From the NCBI GenBank assembly GCA_934777505.1, contig CAKVNM010000001.1:124001-188000 (forward strand): DNA of 64,000 nucleotides, written 5' to 3'. Positions 49,807 through 58,901 of the stretch are shown here, piece by piece. Source of the DNA: an uncultured Clostridia bacterium. Lineage in GTDB: Bacteria; Bacillota; Clostridia; Christensenellales; UBA1242. The translations under genes were made by a program, and so were the position numbers. A model generated the notes under the pieces. That model saw only the letters and a program-made list of their open reading frames with translations, was not told where the DNA came from and did not search any database. Numbering within the stretch: position 1 is the first letter of the stretch; each line of letters begins with the position of its first letter.

Positions 49807-50622
49807 TTAGTCTTCCAGACTTTGATTAATTAAATCTTGCCATTTTTGATAGTCGGCTTCGTCTAAAAGTTTAACATCTTTGTCGACCAACTTTTTGGCA
49901 ACCAATTTATCAGTCAAAATTCCTGCAATAAACTTTTCGTGACCTTTGACGATATATATTTTTTCGTCACTGATTGTTACTTCAACTGGTTTTAAAATCT
50001 TGCCACGCCTTAGCAAACTCACATATCTGTTAATCTTTCTAAGACTAATCTTTTCCACTCTTTTGGTTGGCAAAATATCGGTTAGTTCCTTGTTATAAAT
50101 CACTCTAATTTCTTCGCAAGTTTTGTCCAAATCGTTGTTTACGATAATATAATCAAACTTGTTGATTTCGCCTTGCTCACGGTCGTAGCGTTTGAGTCTT
50201 AACTTGATTTGTTTTTCGCCCCTGCCTTTTAGTCTTCGTTTTAACTCCTTTTTTGTGGTCGTTAAAAAGATTTTTTTAACAGGCGTTAGGTGTGAAATTT
50301 TTGTTGTTAGGTTTTGCGCACCTTCAATTCCCAAATCCTTGATTAGAACATAGTCACCGTTTAGGTGGTCGTTTAAAATCTTGTAGGAACTGCCATAGTA
50401 ATTGCCATGAATGAACTCATGTTCAATCAACTCGCCTTCCTTGATTTTGTTTTGAAATTCGTCCTTTGAAATGTAGTAAAAAGGATAACCTTCAACTTCG
50501 GTTGGGCGTTTTTCCCTTGTTGTGTAGGTTGGCATGAGTTTGAATTTTTCGTTTCTCTTTTCAATCTCTGTGATAACAGTGTTTTTCCCTACTCCAGAAC
50601 TGCCAGTTAAAATAATAAACAT
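49807..50622 (-). CDS. guanylate kinase domain fused to a ParB-like domain
   Basis: 271 residues. Residues 1-180 are a guanylate-kinase fold: P-loop GSSGVGKNT (7-15), the GMP-binding TTREKRPTEVEGYPFYYIS (34-52), EHEFIHGNYYGSSY (67-80) and the lid-like LKGRGE. Residues about 190-245 resemble a ParB/Srx N-terminal domain: KINRYVSLLRRGKILKPVEV, then IYIVKGHEKFIAG, comparable to ParB IIxGERRxRA. Standard Gmk ends near residue 190-205. AGGAG lies 7 bases before the ATG. Last gene of the miaB-mutSL-miaA-cmk-plsC run. Whether it phosphorylates GMP or acts in DNA segregation or regulation cannot be told. Confidence 0.75.
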   Translation of the reverse strand: MFIILTGSSGVGKNTVITEIEKRNEKFKLMPTYTTREKRPTEVEGYPFYYISKDEFQNKIKEGELIEHEFIHGNYYGSSYKILNDHLNGDYVLIKDLGIEGAQNLTTKISHLTPVKKIFLTTTKKELKRRLKGRGEKQIKLRLKRYDREQGEINKFDYIIVNNDLDKTCEEIRVIYNKELTDILPTKRVEKISLRKINRYVSLLRRGKILKPVEVTISDEKIYIVKGHEKFIAGILTDKLVAKKLVDKDVKLLDEADYQKWQDLINQSLED

Positions 50623-50638
50623 AATACTCTCCTAAAAG

Positions 50639-51265
50639 TTATTTTTCTGTGCTAACCGCAACTTTTTTCTTTGACTTTTTTGTGTTTTCTTCAAGCAACT
50701 GTTCCATAGCGTTAGACAAATCTTGACTAATCTCGGCGTAAAGTTCTTTGTCCGCCTTTCTGCCTTCGTACTTTGTTAAATCAAGCGGTCTGCCGATAAC
50801 TAGTTTGTTAAATTTTAAAAACCCCGGTTTTTTAACAAGCACCATTGGAATGATTGGCGAATGAGTTTTTGTTGAAAACATTGCAACACCGTTCTTTAAG
50901 TCCTGAATTTCGTCTGGCGAAGAATTGCGTGTTCCTGTTGGGAAAATTACGATTGGCTTGTTTTTCTTGTTCAAAATGCTAAAAACTTGCTTTACAGCGT
51001 CTATATCTGGCTTACCACGCTCAATTCTAACACAACCGAGAGAACGCATAAACCAAGACAAAAATTTTCCTTTAAATAGTTCTGCTTTTCCAAGTGCATA
51101 CATTCGCCTAAAAATTCCGCAAGCGATAATCATAATATCAAAGTTTGTTTGATGATTGCTTGCATATATTGCCTTGCCTTTTGGCAAATTTTTTCTGCCA
51201 ACAACCCTAGTTGGAAGAAACAACTTGATAGGAATAAATATTATAAGTAATACAATCCAAAACAT
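50639..51265 (-). CDS. plsC: 1-acyl-sn-glycerol-3-phosphate acyltransferase
   Basis: 208 residues. N-terminal hydrophobic helix, HX4D motif NHQTNFD near 37, and motif III FPTGTRNS near 105 (usually FPEGTRS, the Glu replaced by Thr), then PIIPMVLV. Forms phosphatidic acid at the membrane. Follows cmk by 2 bases, an order common in Clostridia. Confidence 0.93.
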   Translation of the reverse strand: MFWIVLLIIFIPIKLFLPTRVVGRKNLPKGKAIYASNHQTNFDIMIIACGIFRRMYALGKAELFKGKFLSWFMRSLGCVRIERGKPDIDAVKQVFSILNKKNKPIVIFPTGTRNSSPDEIQDLKNGVAMFSTKTHSPIIPMVLVKKPGFLKFNKLVIGRPLDLTKYEGRKADKELYAEISQDLSNAMEQLLEENTKKSKKKVAVSTEK

Positions 51266-51267
51266 TG

Positions 51268-51930
51268 TTAACTCCTAATTATTTCCAAAAATTTTGCTAC
51301 AACTTGGTCGATATTCAAGTTGCTACTGTCGATGACCACTGCATCTTTGGCTTTGATTAATGGCGAAAGTTCTCTGTGCATATCTTCGTAATCTCGCCTT
51401 TCAATGTCCTGCAAAACCTGACCATAAGTCATGTTTACGCCCTTTGCTTGCATTTCTTCAAATCTACGCTTTGCTCTAACTTCGCTGGAAGCGTCAAGAT
51501 AGAACTTATACTTTGCGTTTGGCAAAACAACCGAGCAAATATCTCTGCCGTCCACCACCATTGACTGCTTGCTTGCGACTTCTCTCTGGATTTGTACGCA
51601 CTTTTCCCTTACTATTTTATGCTGAGAGATAAAACTTGCATACCCGCCAATTTCTTCCGTCCCAATTTGATTTGTTACATCTTTTCCGTCAAGAAAAATC
51701 TTTTGTTGGTCACCGTCAAACTCACATTCAATTTTGCTGTCACAAACAATAACTGCTGTTTCGTGCTTTTTTGGGTCGAGCGAAAGTAGTTTGCATTTGA
51801 GCCCTAATGCTCTATAAATTGAGCCAGTTGATAGATAGACAATTCCAAGTTCCTTGGCTAGTCTTTTTGAAATTGTGCTTTTGCCAGAACTTGCTGGACC
51901 GTCTATTGCCACAGAATAAATATTTTTCAT
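51268..51930 (-). CDS. cmk: cytidylate kinase
   Basis: 220 residues. P-loop IDGPASSGKSTISKRLA at the N-terminus, VDGRDICSVVLPNAKYKFYLDAS near 128 and RDYEDMHRELSPL near 183, all Cmk signatures. Phosphorylates CMP and dCMP. 45 bases after miaA, with AAGGAG before the ATG. Confidence 0.97.
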   Translation of the reverse strand: MKNIYSVAIDGPASSGKSTISKRLAKELGIVYLSTGSIYRALGLKCKLLSLDPKKHETAVIVCDSKIECEFDGDQQKIFLDGKDVTNQIGTEEIGGYASFISQHKIVREKCVQIQREVASKQSMVVDGRDICSVVLPNAKYKFYLDASSEVRAKRRFEEMQAKGVNMTYGQVLQDIERRDYEDMHRELSPLIKAKDAVVIDSSNLNIDQVVAKFLEIIRS

Positions 51931-51975
51931 AAGTTTATTTTACTCCTTATTTAGAATAATGCCAAATGTAAACTT

Positions 51976-52887
51976 TTAGTTTTTAAGCCAATTTTTGATA
52001 TCGTCCAAAATATGCTCAATGTTTTGAATTGAACATTCTTGGGCGTTTTCCATGTGTCTAAACCAAGTGATTTGCCTTTTGGCATAGTTTCGGCTGTCTT
52101 TTTTTATGTTTTCAACCAACTGCTCATGACTAACCAAGCCGTCAACATAATCAAAAAACTCTCTGTAACCAATTCCTTGCATGGATTGATTATCTCGTGT
52201 TAACCCACTTTTGATTAATCCCAAAACTTCGCTTTCCAAGCCTTCGTCAAACATTTGGTCAACCCTTTTGTTGATGCGGTCATATAAAACTGTTCTGTCA
52301 TCATTCAAAAAGATTATTTTGTAGTCATAAGGGCTTTCCATTTTAACGCTTTGGCTCGACTTTGTCTTGCCCGTCAGTTCATATATTTCCAATGCTCTAA
52401 TAACTCGCTTTAGGTCGTTTGGGTGGAGTTTTGACGCACTTTGTGGGTCAACCTTTGATAAAATATCAAAAACATATTCATTACCGTTCCGCTCCGCCAA
52501 AGTTTTGTACTTTTGACGAATTGCGTCATCTTTTTGACTGCAACCTAGTTCATACGGAAACAGCAATGTTTTAAGATACAATCCCGTTCCGCCAACGATT
52601 ATTGGAAGTTTGCTCTTTTTTGAAAGGTCATCAATAATTTTTGTGGCTCTAAGTTTGAACTCAGCAACCGAAAAACTGTCCGTTGGCTCTAAAATATCAA
52701 TCATATGATGAACAGCCTGTTCCTGCTCAAATTTTGTTGGCTTTGCCGAGCCAATATCAAGATGTTTATATATCTGTTCGCAGTCTGCGGAGATTATTTC
52801 TCCATCAAAAACCTTGGCACAAGTTATGCCAAGTTTTGTTTTTCCAACCGCAGTTGGCCCGCCGATGAGTAAAATTTTTTGCTTCAT
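51976..52887 (-). CDS. miaA: tRNA dimethylallyltransferase
   Basis: 303 residues. P-loop GGPTAVGKTKLGI, ISADCEQIYKHLDIGSAKPT and VGGTGLYLKTLLF are MiaA signatures. Adds the isopentenyl group to A37 of tRNAs reading UNN, which MiaB, encoded in the same operon, then methylthiolates. Starts on the last base of mutL. Confidence 0.97.
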   Translation of the reverse strand: MKQKILLIGGPTAVGKTKLGITCAKVFDGEIISADCEQIYKHLDIGSAKPTKFEQEQAVHHMIDILEPTDSFSVAEFKLRATKIIDDLSKKSKLPIIVGGTGLYLKTLLFPYELGCSQKDDAIRQKYKTLAERNGNEYVFDILSKVDPQSASKLHPNDLKRVIRALEIYELTGKTKSSQSVKMESPYDYKIIFLNDDRTVLYDRINKRVDQMFDEGLESEVLGLIKSGLTRDNQSMQGIGYREFFDYVDGLVSHEQLVENIKKDSRNYAKRQITWFRHMENAQECSIQNIEHILDDIKNWLKN

Positions 52888-54809
52888 TACACCACTCTTT
52901 TAAACCATCTTTCTAGTTCTTTTCGTGCAACCTTGACCACAACTGGTCTGCCATGTGGACATTGCAAAACCATGCCGTTGTCCCTGATTTGTTTTAAAAG
53001 CGACTTGACTTCAAGGTCGTTTAATTTATCGCCCGCTTTAACAGCCGTTTTGCACGAATGTTGCATTAGTTTTGTTAGTATTAAATCGCTCTTTTTTAGG
53101 CTCTTTAAGTTTAGTAAGTCACTAAGCACACTATCAAAAAACTCTTTTAAGTTTATTCCTGCAAGCACTGTTGGAACAGTTGAAACTTTATAGGACATAT
53201 TGCCAAATTCAGCGATATCAAAACCAAGTTCTTTTAAGTTGTCCAAATTGGAGTCCAAAAACTGCTTTTCGATATTGTTAACAGTTAGAACAAAAGGTAC
53301 TAAAAGTGACTGTATGCCAAGTTCATGCTTGTTCATTTGCTCAACAAGTTTGTCGAACAAAATTCTTTCGTGAGCGGCGTGTTGGTCGATGAAATAACAA
53401 TCATCGTCTTCTTGCACAATTAGGTATGTATCAAACACAGTGCCGATATATTTTATTGGCGTTTCTAAAAATGAAGTTTGTGTTTGTGATTTTTGTAAAG
53501 CAAGCCTATCTTCTTCCAAAATATCGTCAAACAAATTGGTCATAATAGAACTTGATTGTTTTAGTTGATTGCTAGAAGACGCAATGCCTTCGTAAAAATC
53601 AACTTTATTGTTCTCCACTTTGCTATTTTCTAAATTTGGTTGCTCTTTAAATTCTTCTTCCTTGGAGATTGTAAAGCCACTGTCGATGTTTTGTTCAGCA
53701 TCGGTCGTGATTTTGATAGGTCTAAGGTCCTTGCTTGGCAAAGTTGTGATAAAACTAACTCCGCTAGAACCCACAGGAGCAAAGTCGAACACTTTTTTGT
53801 TGACTTCGACCACCTTTCTGGAATGTTCTTCAAGAGCGTTTGCTACTGCTTGATAAACTACGCCATAAATTGTGTTGTTGTTTTCAAATCTAACATCCAT
53901 TTTATTTGGGTGAACATTCACATCAAGGCTATCAACAGGCATTTCAAGATTTAGAACAAAGAATGGGAATTGACCTTTCATAAGATAGTGTTCAAAAGCG
54001 TTGTAAACACAAAGCGACACCATGGAATTTACAACATATCTTCCGTTGATAGACAAAGTTTGATATGTTCTGTTTGGCTTTGAAAATGTTGGCATTCCAA
54101 CATAACCGCTAACTTTTATGTTTGAAGTGCCTTGATGGTCCACTTTTAAAATTTGGTCGGTGGTTTGCTTTCCATAAACAGTATAGATTGCTTCAAAAAG
54201 TCCATTGCCGGTGGAAGAATAAACTTCCTTGCCGTCAAGCGTATACTTAATTTTTATGGTTGGATTAGTCAAAATATATCTTGCAACAAGGTTGGTTATG
54301 TCGCCCGCTTCTTGTTTTGTTTTTTTTAAAAATTTTGCTCTTGCTGGAACATTGAAAAATATGTTATTAACAGTGATTGCTGTGCCGTTAACACCGCCAA
54401 CTTGCATGATTTCCCCCATTTTTCCGCCAGAGATTGTCAACTTTCCAGCATTTTCTTGTGCTTGTGGCTTGGAAATCAAAGTAACTTCGCTCACCGCTCC
54501 AATACTAGCCAACGCTTCGCCACGAAATCCAAGTGTGCCAATTTTATCAAGGTCGTCAACAGTTTTAATCTTGCTTGTTGCGTGTGGCAAAAAGACTCTT
54601 GGCAAATCGTCAAACTCAATGCCTTGTCCGTCGTCGATAACTTCGATTTGCTTTATTCCGCCTTCCAAAACATTGATTGAAATTTCGCTCGCTTTGGCGT
54701 CAATCGAGTTGTCAAGAAGTTCTTTTAAAACCGAATATGGTCTTTCTACAACTTCTCCCGCTGCAATTCTGTTGAAAATTGTACTATCAAGAATGTTAAT
54801 TTTGTTCAT
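52887..54809 (-). CDS. mutL: DNA mismatch repair protein MutL
   Basis: 640 residues. GHKL ATPase N-terminal part (VLKELLDNSIDA, GFRGEALASIGAVS, NVHPNKMDVRF), a variable linker (about 345-450), and a C-terminal endonuclease domain with DQHAAHERILFD (the last Glu of the usual DQHAx2Ex4E is Asp) and CPHGRP. Nicking MutL type, expected with no MutH. Between mutS (16 bases) and miaA (1-base overlap). Confidence 0.97.
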   Translation of the reverse strand: MNKINILDSTIFNRIAAGEVVERPYSVLKELLDNSIDAKASEISINVLEGGIKQIEVIDDGQGIEFDDLPRVFLPHATSKIKTVDDLDKIGTLGFRGEALASIGAVSEVTLISKPQAQENAGKLTISGGKMGEIMQVGGVNGTAITVNNIFFNVPARAKFLKKTKQEAGDITNLVARYILTNPTIKIKYTLDGKEVYSSTGNGLFEAIYTVYGKQTTDQILKVDHQGTSNIKVSGYVGMPTFSKPNRTYQTLSINGRYVVNSMVSLCVYNAFEHYLMKGQFPFFVLNLEMPVDSLDVNVHPNKMDVRFENNNTIYGVVYQAVANALEEHSRKVVEVNKKVFDFAPVGSSGVSFITTLPSKDLRPIKITTDAEQNIDSGFTISKEEEFKEQPNLENSKVENNKVDFYEGIASSSNQLKQSSSIMTNLFDDILEEDRLALQKSQTQTSFLETPIKYIGTVFDTYLIVQEDDDCYFIDQHAAHERILFDKLVEQMNKHELGIQSLLVPFVLTVNNIEKQFLDSNLDNLKELGFDIAEFGNMSYKVSTVPTVLAGINLKEFFDSVLSDLLNLKSLKKSDLILTKLMQHSCKTAVKAGDKLNDLEVKSLLKQIRDNGMVLQCPHGRPVVVKVARKELERWFKRVV

Positions 54810-54825
54810 ACTTTTCTCCTATTAT

Positions 54826-57417
54826 TTACTTTGCCTTTTGAACTAGGTCAATTAGAATACTAAACGCTTCCATTGGCGAAATGGTGTTTATGTCGATTTC
54901 CTTTAACCTGTTGATAATCTCCATATTATTGGTTCGATTTTCCTGAATTTTTGCTTTTGCGTCAACATCTTTTAGTTCAATATTTTTGTTGATGTCGGCT
55001 TGTTCAAGCGAAACTAGTAATTGTCTTGCCCTTGTGATAATCTCTTGTGGCAATCCTGCTAGTCCCGCAACTTCTATACCAAAACTCTTGTTTGCTCCGC
55101 CCCTAACGATTTTTCTAAGGAAAATAATCTTGCCTTGCTGTTCGTTAACTGTTATGCGGTAGTTCTTTACTCCGTCAAGCAAGCCTTCAAGTTCGGTTAG
55201 TTCGTGATAGTGAGTTGAAAATAGCGTTTTTGCTTTCAAGTTTTTTGAAAGGTATTCCATAACACTCCATGCAATCGAAAGTCCGTCAAAAGTTGATGTT
55301 CCCCTGCCAATTTCGTCAAGCAAAATCAAACTCTTTTCGGTTGCGTTGTGAAGAATGTTAGCAACTTCCACCATTTCCACCATGAATGTGCTTTGGCCAT
55401 AAGACAAGTCATCACTTGCACCAATTCGGGTGAAAATTCTATCTACTAGCGGAATTTGAGCAAAACTTGCTGGAACAAAACTTCCAATGTGTGCTAGGAG
55501 TGTTATAACCGCAACCTGCCTCATGTATGTGCTTTTTCCCGCCATATTTGGTCCAGTGATAATCATGGTCTTGCTGTCGGTGCTGTTCAAAGTTGTGTCG
55601 TTTGGAACAAATGCTTCCTTGGACAACTTTTCAACTATTGGGTGTCTGCCGTCTTTTATTATCAAATCTTTGTCGTGTTCAACAAGTTTTGGTCTAACAT
55701 AGTTGTTTCTAACCGCAACTGTGGCAAGTGAGCAAAGTGCGTCAAGATATGCAACATATTGCGAAGTGTTTTGCATGGCTTCCACTTTTGATAACAAGAA
55801 CTTTTTGATTTCTCCAAACAATGATTGTTCAAGTTTTAACGCTCTTTCTTCCGAGCCTAAAATTTTGTTTTCAAGTTCTTTTAGTTCGGGAGTGATATAT
55901 CTTTCTGCTCCCGTCAAAGTCTGCTTTCTTGTGTATCTAAATGGAACTAAGTCCTTTTGCGAGTTTGTTACTTCGATAAAGTAGCCAAACACTCGGTTGT
56001 AGCCGATTTTTAGGTTCTTAATTCCCGTTTGCTCTTTTTCGGTGGCTTCCAAATTTGCTAGCCACTTTACTCCGTCCGTTTTGGCTGAGAGAAGTTCGTC
56101 AAGTTCGGCATTAAAGCCCTTTTTGAAAATTCCGCCATCACTAATCTGTGCGGGACAATTTTCGCTGATTGCGTTATTGAGTAATTCAACAACATCGTCT
56201 TGAAGGTCGATGTTTTCATAAATTGTTTGAAGTGCTTTTGACGAAGAATTTTCGAGCAACTTTTTAATATTTGGCAATTTTTGAAGTGACCTAGCAAGTG
56301 CCAAGCAATCTCTTGGATTAACACTGCCAAAACTGATTTTTCCGCAAAGTCTTTCGACATCGGCAAATCGGTCAAGTTCGTTTATGATACTTTCTCGTTT
56401 GATAATGTTTTTGTATAGTTCTTCAACGCCGTTTTGTCTAAGATTGATTTCCTTAATATTTTGAAGTGGCTCGTTTAAGAACTTTCTAATCGTTCTAGCA
56501 CCCATGCTGGTTGAAGTTTGGTCAACTAGCCAAAGCAGTGAGCCATATTTTGAGCCGTCATGCGAGTTTGCATTGATTTCCAGATTTTTTCGTGCAATAT
56601 AGTCAAGTTGCATATAGTTTTGCGTTTGCACAACTTTTATGCTGTTGATTTGTGGCAATGCTCTTTTTTGCGTTTCTTTTAGGTACTCAAATAGTCCACC
56701 CAAAGCACAAACGGAATACTTCATCTTTTCAATGCCGAATGAGCCAAGCGAAACTGTGTTCAGTTGCGTTTTTGTTAGGTCTTCCGCTCTGTTAAAACTA
56801 AATGCATATTCAAGATATGCCTGTGCTTTGACCATATTTCCCGACACAAAACAAGGCAAAGTTTGCTCGGTTTTGGCAAATTCTTCGTTGCAAATAATTT
56901 CGGTTGGAGCAATCATGATTAAGGCGTCATTAACCTGCTTAAAGTCGTCCAAATTTTTTAATTCTGCCGTGCAAAGTTCGCCAGTTGTGATATCTGCCCA
57001 CGCAAGACCAAAATTGTTAGCATTTTGATATACGCTCATGATGTAATTGTTTTTGCGGTCATCCAAAATGCTATCTTCCATGATAGTTCCGCTTGTGATA
57101 ACCCTTATTACATCTCTGTCGACAAGTTCTTTTGAGCCTTTTACTGGAACGCTTAACTGCTCGCAAATTGCGATTTTATAGCCAAGACTAAGTGCTTTTT
57201 TAATGTAGATATCAACGGATTTTACGGGAACTCCGCACATCGGTGCTTTTTCGTCTTCGCCACAATTTTTGCTTGTTAGAGTAAGGTCCAAAACCTTGCT
57301 CATATTTACTGCATCTTGGTCAAAAAGTTCGTAAAAGTCGCCGAGCCTGAAAAAGATAATGGCATCGCCATACTTTTTCTTTATATCCCTATATTGTTCC
57401 ATCATTTTTGAAGCCAT
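54826..57417 (-). CDS. mutS: DNA mismatch repair protein MutS
   Basis: 863 residues. Mismatch-binding N-terminus with FFRLGDFYELF (Phe-x-Glu motif written FYELF), lever and clamp domains, ATPase with GPNMAGKSTYMRQ near 615, LSYGQSTFMVEMVEVANIL and LILLDEIGRGTSTFDGLSIA. Recognises mispairs and recruits MutL. 33 bases after miaB, with AAGGAAG before the ATG. Confidence 0.98.
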   Translation of the reverse strand: MASKMMEQYRDIKKKYGDAIIFFRLGDFYELFDQDAVNMSKVLDLTLTSKNCGEDEKAPMCGVPVKSVDIYIKKALSLGYKIAICEQLSVPVKGSKELVDRDVIRVITSGTIMEDSILDDRKNNYIMSVYQNANNFGLAWADITTGELCTAELKNLDDFKQVNDALIMIAPTEIICNEEFAKTEQTLPCFVSGNMVKAQAYLEYAFSFNRAEDLTKTQLNTVSLGSFGIEKMKYSVCALGGLFEYLKETQKRALPQINSIKVVQTQNYMQLDYIARKNLEINANSHDGSKYGSLLWLVDQTSTSMGARTIRKFLNEPLQNIKEINLRQNGVEELYKNIIKRESIINELDRFADVERLCGKISFGSVNPRDCLALARSLQKLPNIKKLLENSSSKALQTIYENIDLQDDVVELLNNAISENCPAQISDGGIFKKGFNAELDELLSAKTDGVKWLANLEATEKEQTGIKNLKIGYNRVFGYFIEVTNSQKDLVPFRYTRKQTLTGAERYITPELKELENKILGSEERALKLEQSLFGEIKKFLLSKVEAMQNTSQYVAYLDALCSLATVAVRNNYVRPKLVEHDKDLIIKDGRHPIVEKLSKEAFVPNDTTLNSTDSKTMIITGPNMAGKSTYMRQVAVITLLAHIGSFVPASFAQIPLVDRIFTRIGASDDLSYGQSTFMVEMVEVANILHNATEKSLILLDEIGRGTSTFDGLSIAWSVMEYLSKNLKAKTLFSTHYHELTELEGLLDGVKNYRITVNEQQGKIIFLRKIVRGGANKSFGIEVAGLAGLPQEIITRARQLLVSLEQADINKNIELKDVDAKAKIQENRTNNMEIINRLKEIDINTISPMEAFSILIDLVQKAK

Positions 57418-57450
57418 AAATTTTCTTCCTTTGTTAAACTATTCGAGAGA

Positions 57451-58770
57451 TTAAACAAGTTCTCCCATGCATTTTTTTTGAATTTCTGTGATTTTTGCAA
57501 CTGCAAATCTAACAGTACTATCTGTGCTACTTGGAAGCAACACTTCTCTGCCACAATCGGTTTTGGAAACCACATAGCCGTCCTGCGTTTCGCCAGTGAT
57601 TAAAACTCTTTCTGTTTTTCCAACAAGTTTTTGTTTTAGTTCGGCTTGAATTTCCTTTTCTAAGGCAAGTAGTTCGTTAACACGCTTGTTTTTGATTTCT
57701 TGCGGAATTTGGTCGCCCATTTTTTCGGCTGGTGTGCCTTTTCTAACTGAGTACATAAACGCAAACACGCCGTTGAATTTTACTCTTTTTACAAGGTCAA
57801 CAGTGTCCATAAAGTCTTGCTCTGTTTCACTTGGGAAACCAACGATGATATCGGTCGAAAGCGTTACATCTGGAATTTTTGCCTTGATTTCGTCAACAAG
57901 TGCAAGATATTTTTCCCTTGTGTAGTGCCTGTTCATGAGTTTTAAAATCTTATCACTTCCACTTTGAACCGGAAGATGAATTGACCTGCTCATTTTTTCG
58001 TTATCTTTGATAGCGTCAATGATATCACTTGTCAAATCCCTTGGGTGAGAACTCATAAACGAAACCACAAAGTCGCCCTTGATTGCACAAATTGCAGAGA
58101 TTAGTTTTGCAAAAGTGTAGTCTGGATTTTTCAAATCTTTGCCATAACTGTTAACATTTTGTCCTAGCAAAGTGATGGTTTTGTAGCCTTGACCCACGAG
58201 CATTTTACATTCGTCAACGATTTCGTCAAAATTTCGGCTACGCTCTCTACCACGAACATAAGGCACAATGCAATATGAGCAAAAGTTGTTGCAACCATAG
58301 TTGATATTGACCCACGCATTATAGCCACTTGTTCGATACGAAGCAGACTCGATTGGCAAAACATTGTCCTTGTCTTTTCCCCAAACTTCAAACACCTTTT
58401 TGTGTGATTTTTGATAATCAAGCAAGTAGTCTTTGAACTCATACAAATTGTGCGTACCAAAAATGATATTGACAAATGGGAACATTTTTTTGACTTCTTC
58501 CGCACGCTGTTTTTGCTGAGTCATGCAACCGCAAACTGCGATAATCATGTCTTTTTTCTCTTTCTTGATTGGCTTGAACGCCCCGATATTTCCAATAGCC
58601 TTGTGTTCTGCCATTTCCCTGATTGCACAAGTGTTGAAAACAACGACATCGGCTTGATGGTCGTCTTCTGTTGCCTTATAGCCCAAACTTTCGAGCATAC
58701 CTGCTAATTTTTCCGATTCGTGAATGTTCATTTGACAGCCAAATGTTATGATTTTGTAGTACTTTTCCAT
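57451..58770 (-). CDS. miaB: tRNA-2-methylthio-N6-dimethylallyladenosine synthase
   Basis: 439 residues. UPF0004 N-terminal domain with GCQMNIHESEK, radical-SAM CNNFCSYCIVPYVRGRERSR near 158, and a C-terminal TRAM domain. Methylthiolates i6A37 made by MiaA. First gene of the long minus-strand operon; its promoter, TTGAAT-16-TATAAT at 58857-58830, is divergent from the PBP gene. Confidence 0.97.
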   Translation of the reverse strand: MEKYYKIITFGCQMNIHESEKLAGMLESLGYKATEDDHQADVVVFNTCAIREMAEHKAIGNIGAFKPIKKEKKDMIIAVCGCMTQQKQRAEEVKKMFPFVNIIFGTHNLYEFKDYLLDYQKSHKKVFEVWGKDKDNVLPIESASYRTSGYNAWVNINYGCNNFCSYCIVPYVRGRERSRNFDEIVDECKMLVGQGYKTITLLGQNVNSYGKDLKNPDYTFAKLISAICAIKGDFVVSFMSSHPRDLTSDIIDAIKDNEKMSRSIHLPVQSGSDKILKLMNRHYTREKYLALVDEIKAKIPDVTLSTDIIVGFPSETEQDFMDTVDLVKRVKFNGVFAFMYSVRKGTPAEKMGDQIPQEIKNKRVNELLALEKEIQAELKQKLVGKTERVLITGETQDGYVVSKTDCGREVLLPSSTDSTVRFAVAKITEIQKKCMGELV

Positions 58771-58829
58771 ATTGTAGAATTTTTATCCTTTTTCTAAGTC
58801 AGTCGTCTAGTTTTATACTAATACAAGTT

Positions 58830-58857
58830 ATTATATAATAAAATTGCAGAAATTCAA
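58830..58857 (-). promoter_or_regulatory. miaB operon promoter
   Basis: Minus strand TTGAAT (58857-58852), 16-base spacer, TATAAT (58835-58830). Confidence 0.6.
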
Positions 58858-58901
58858 ACATATTTTGACAAAAATATCTAATACTAATTTTGAGGAGAAA
58901 A

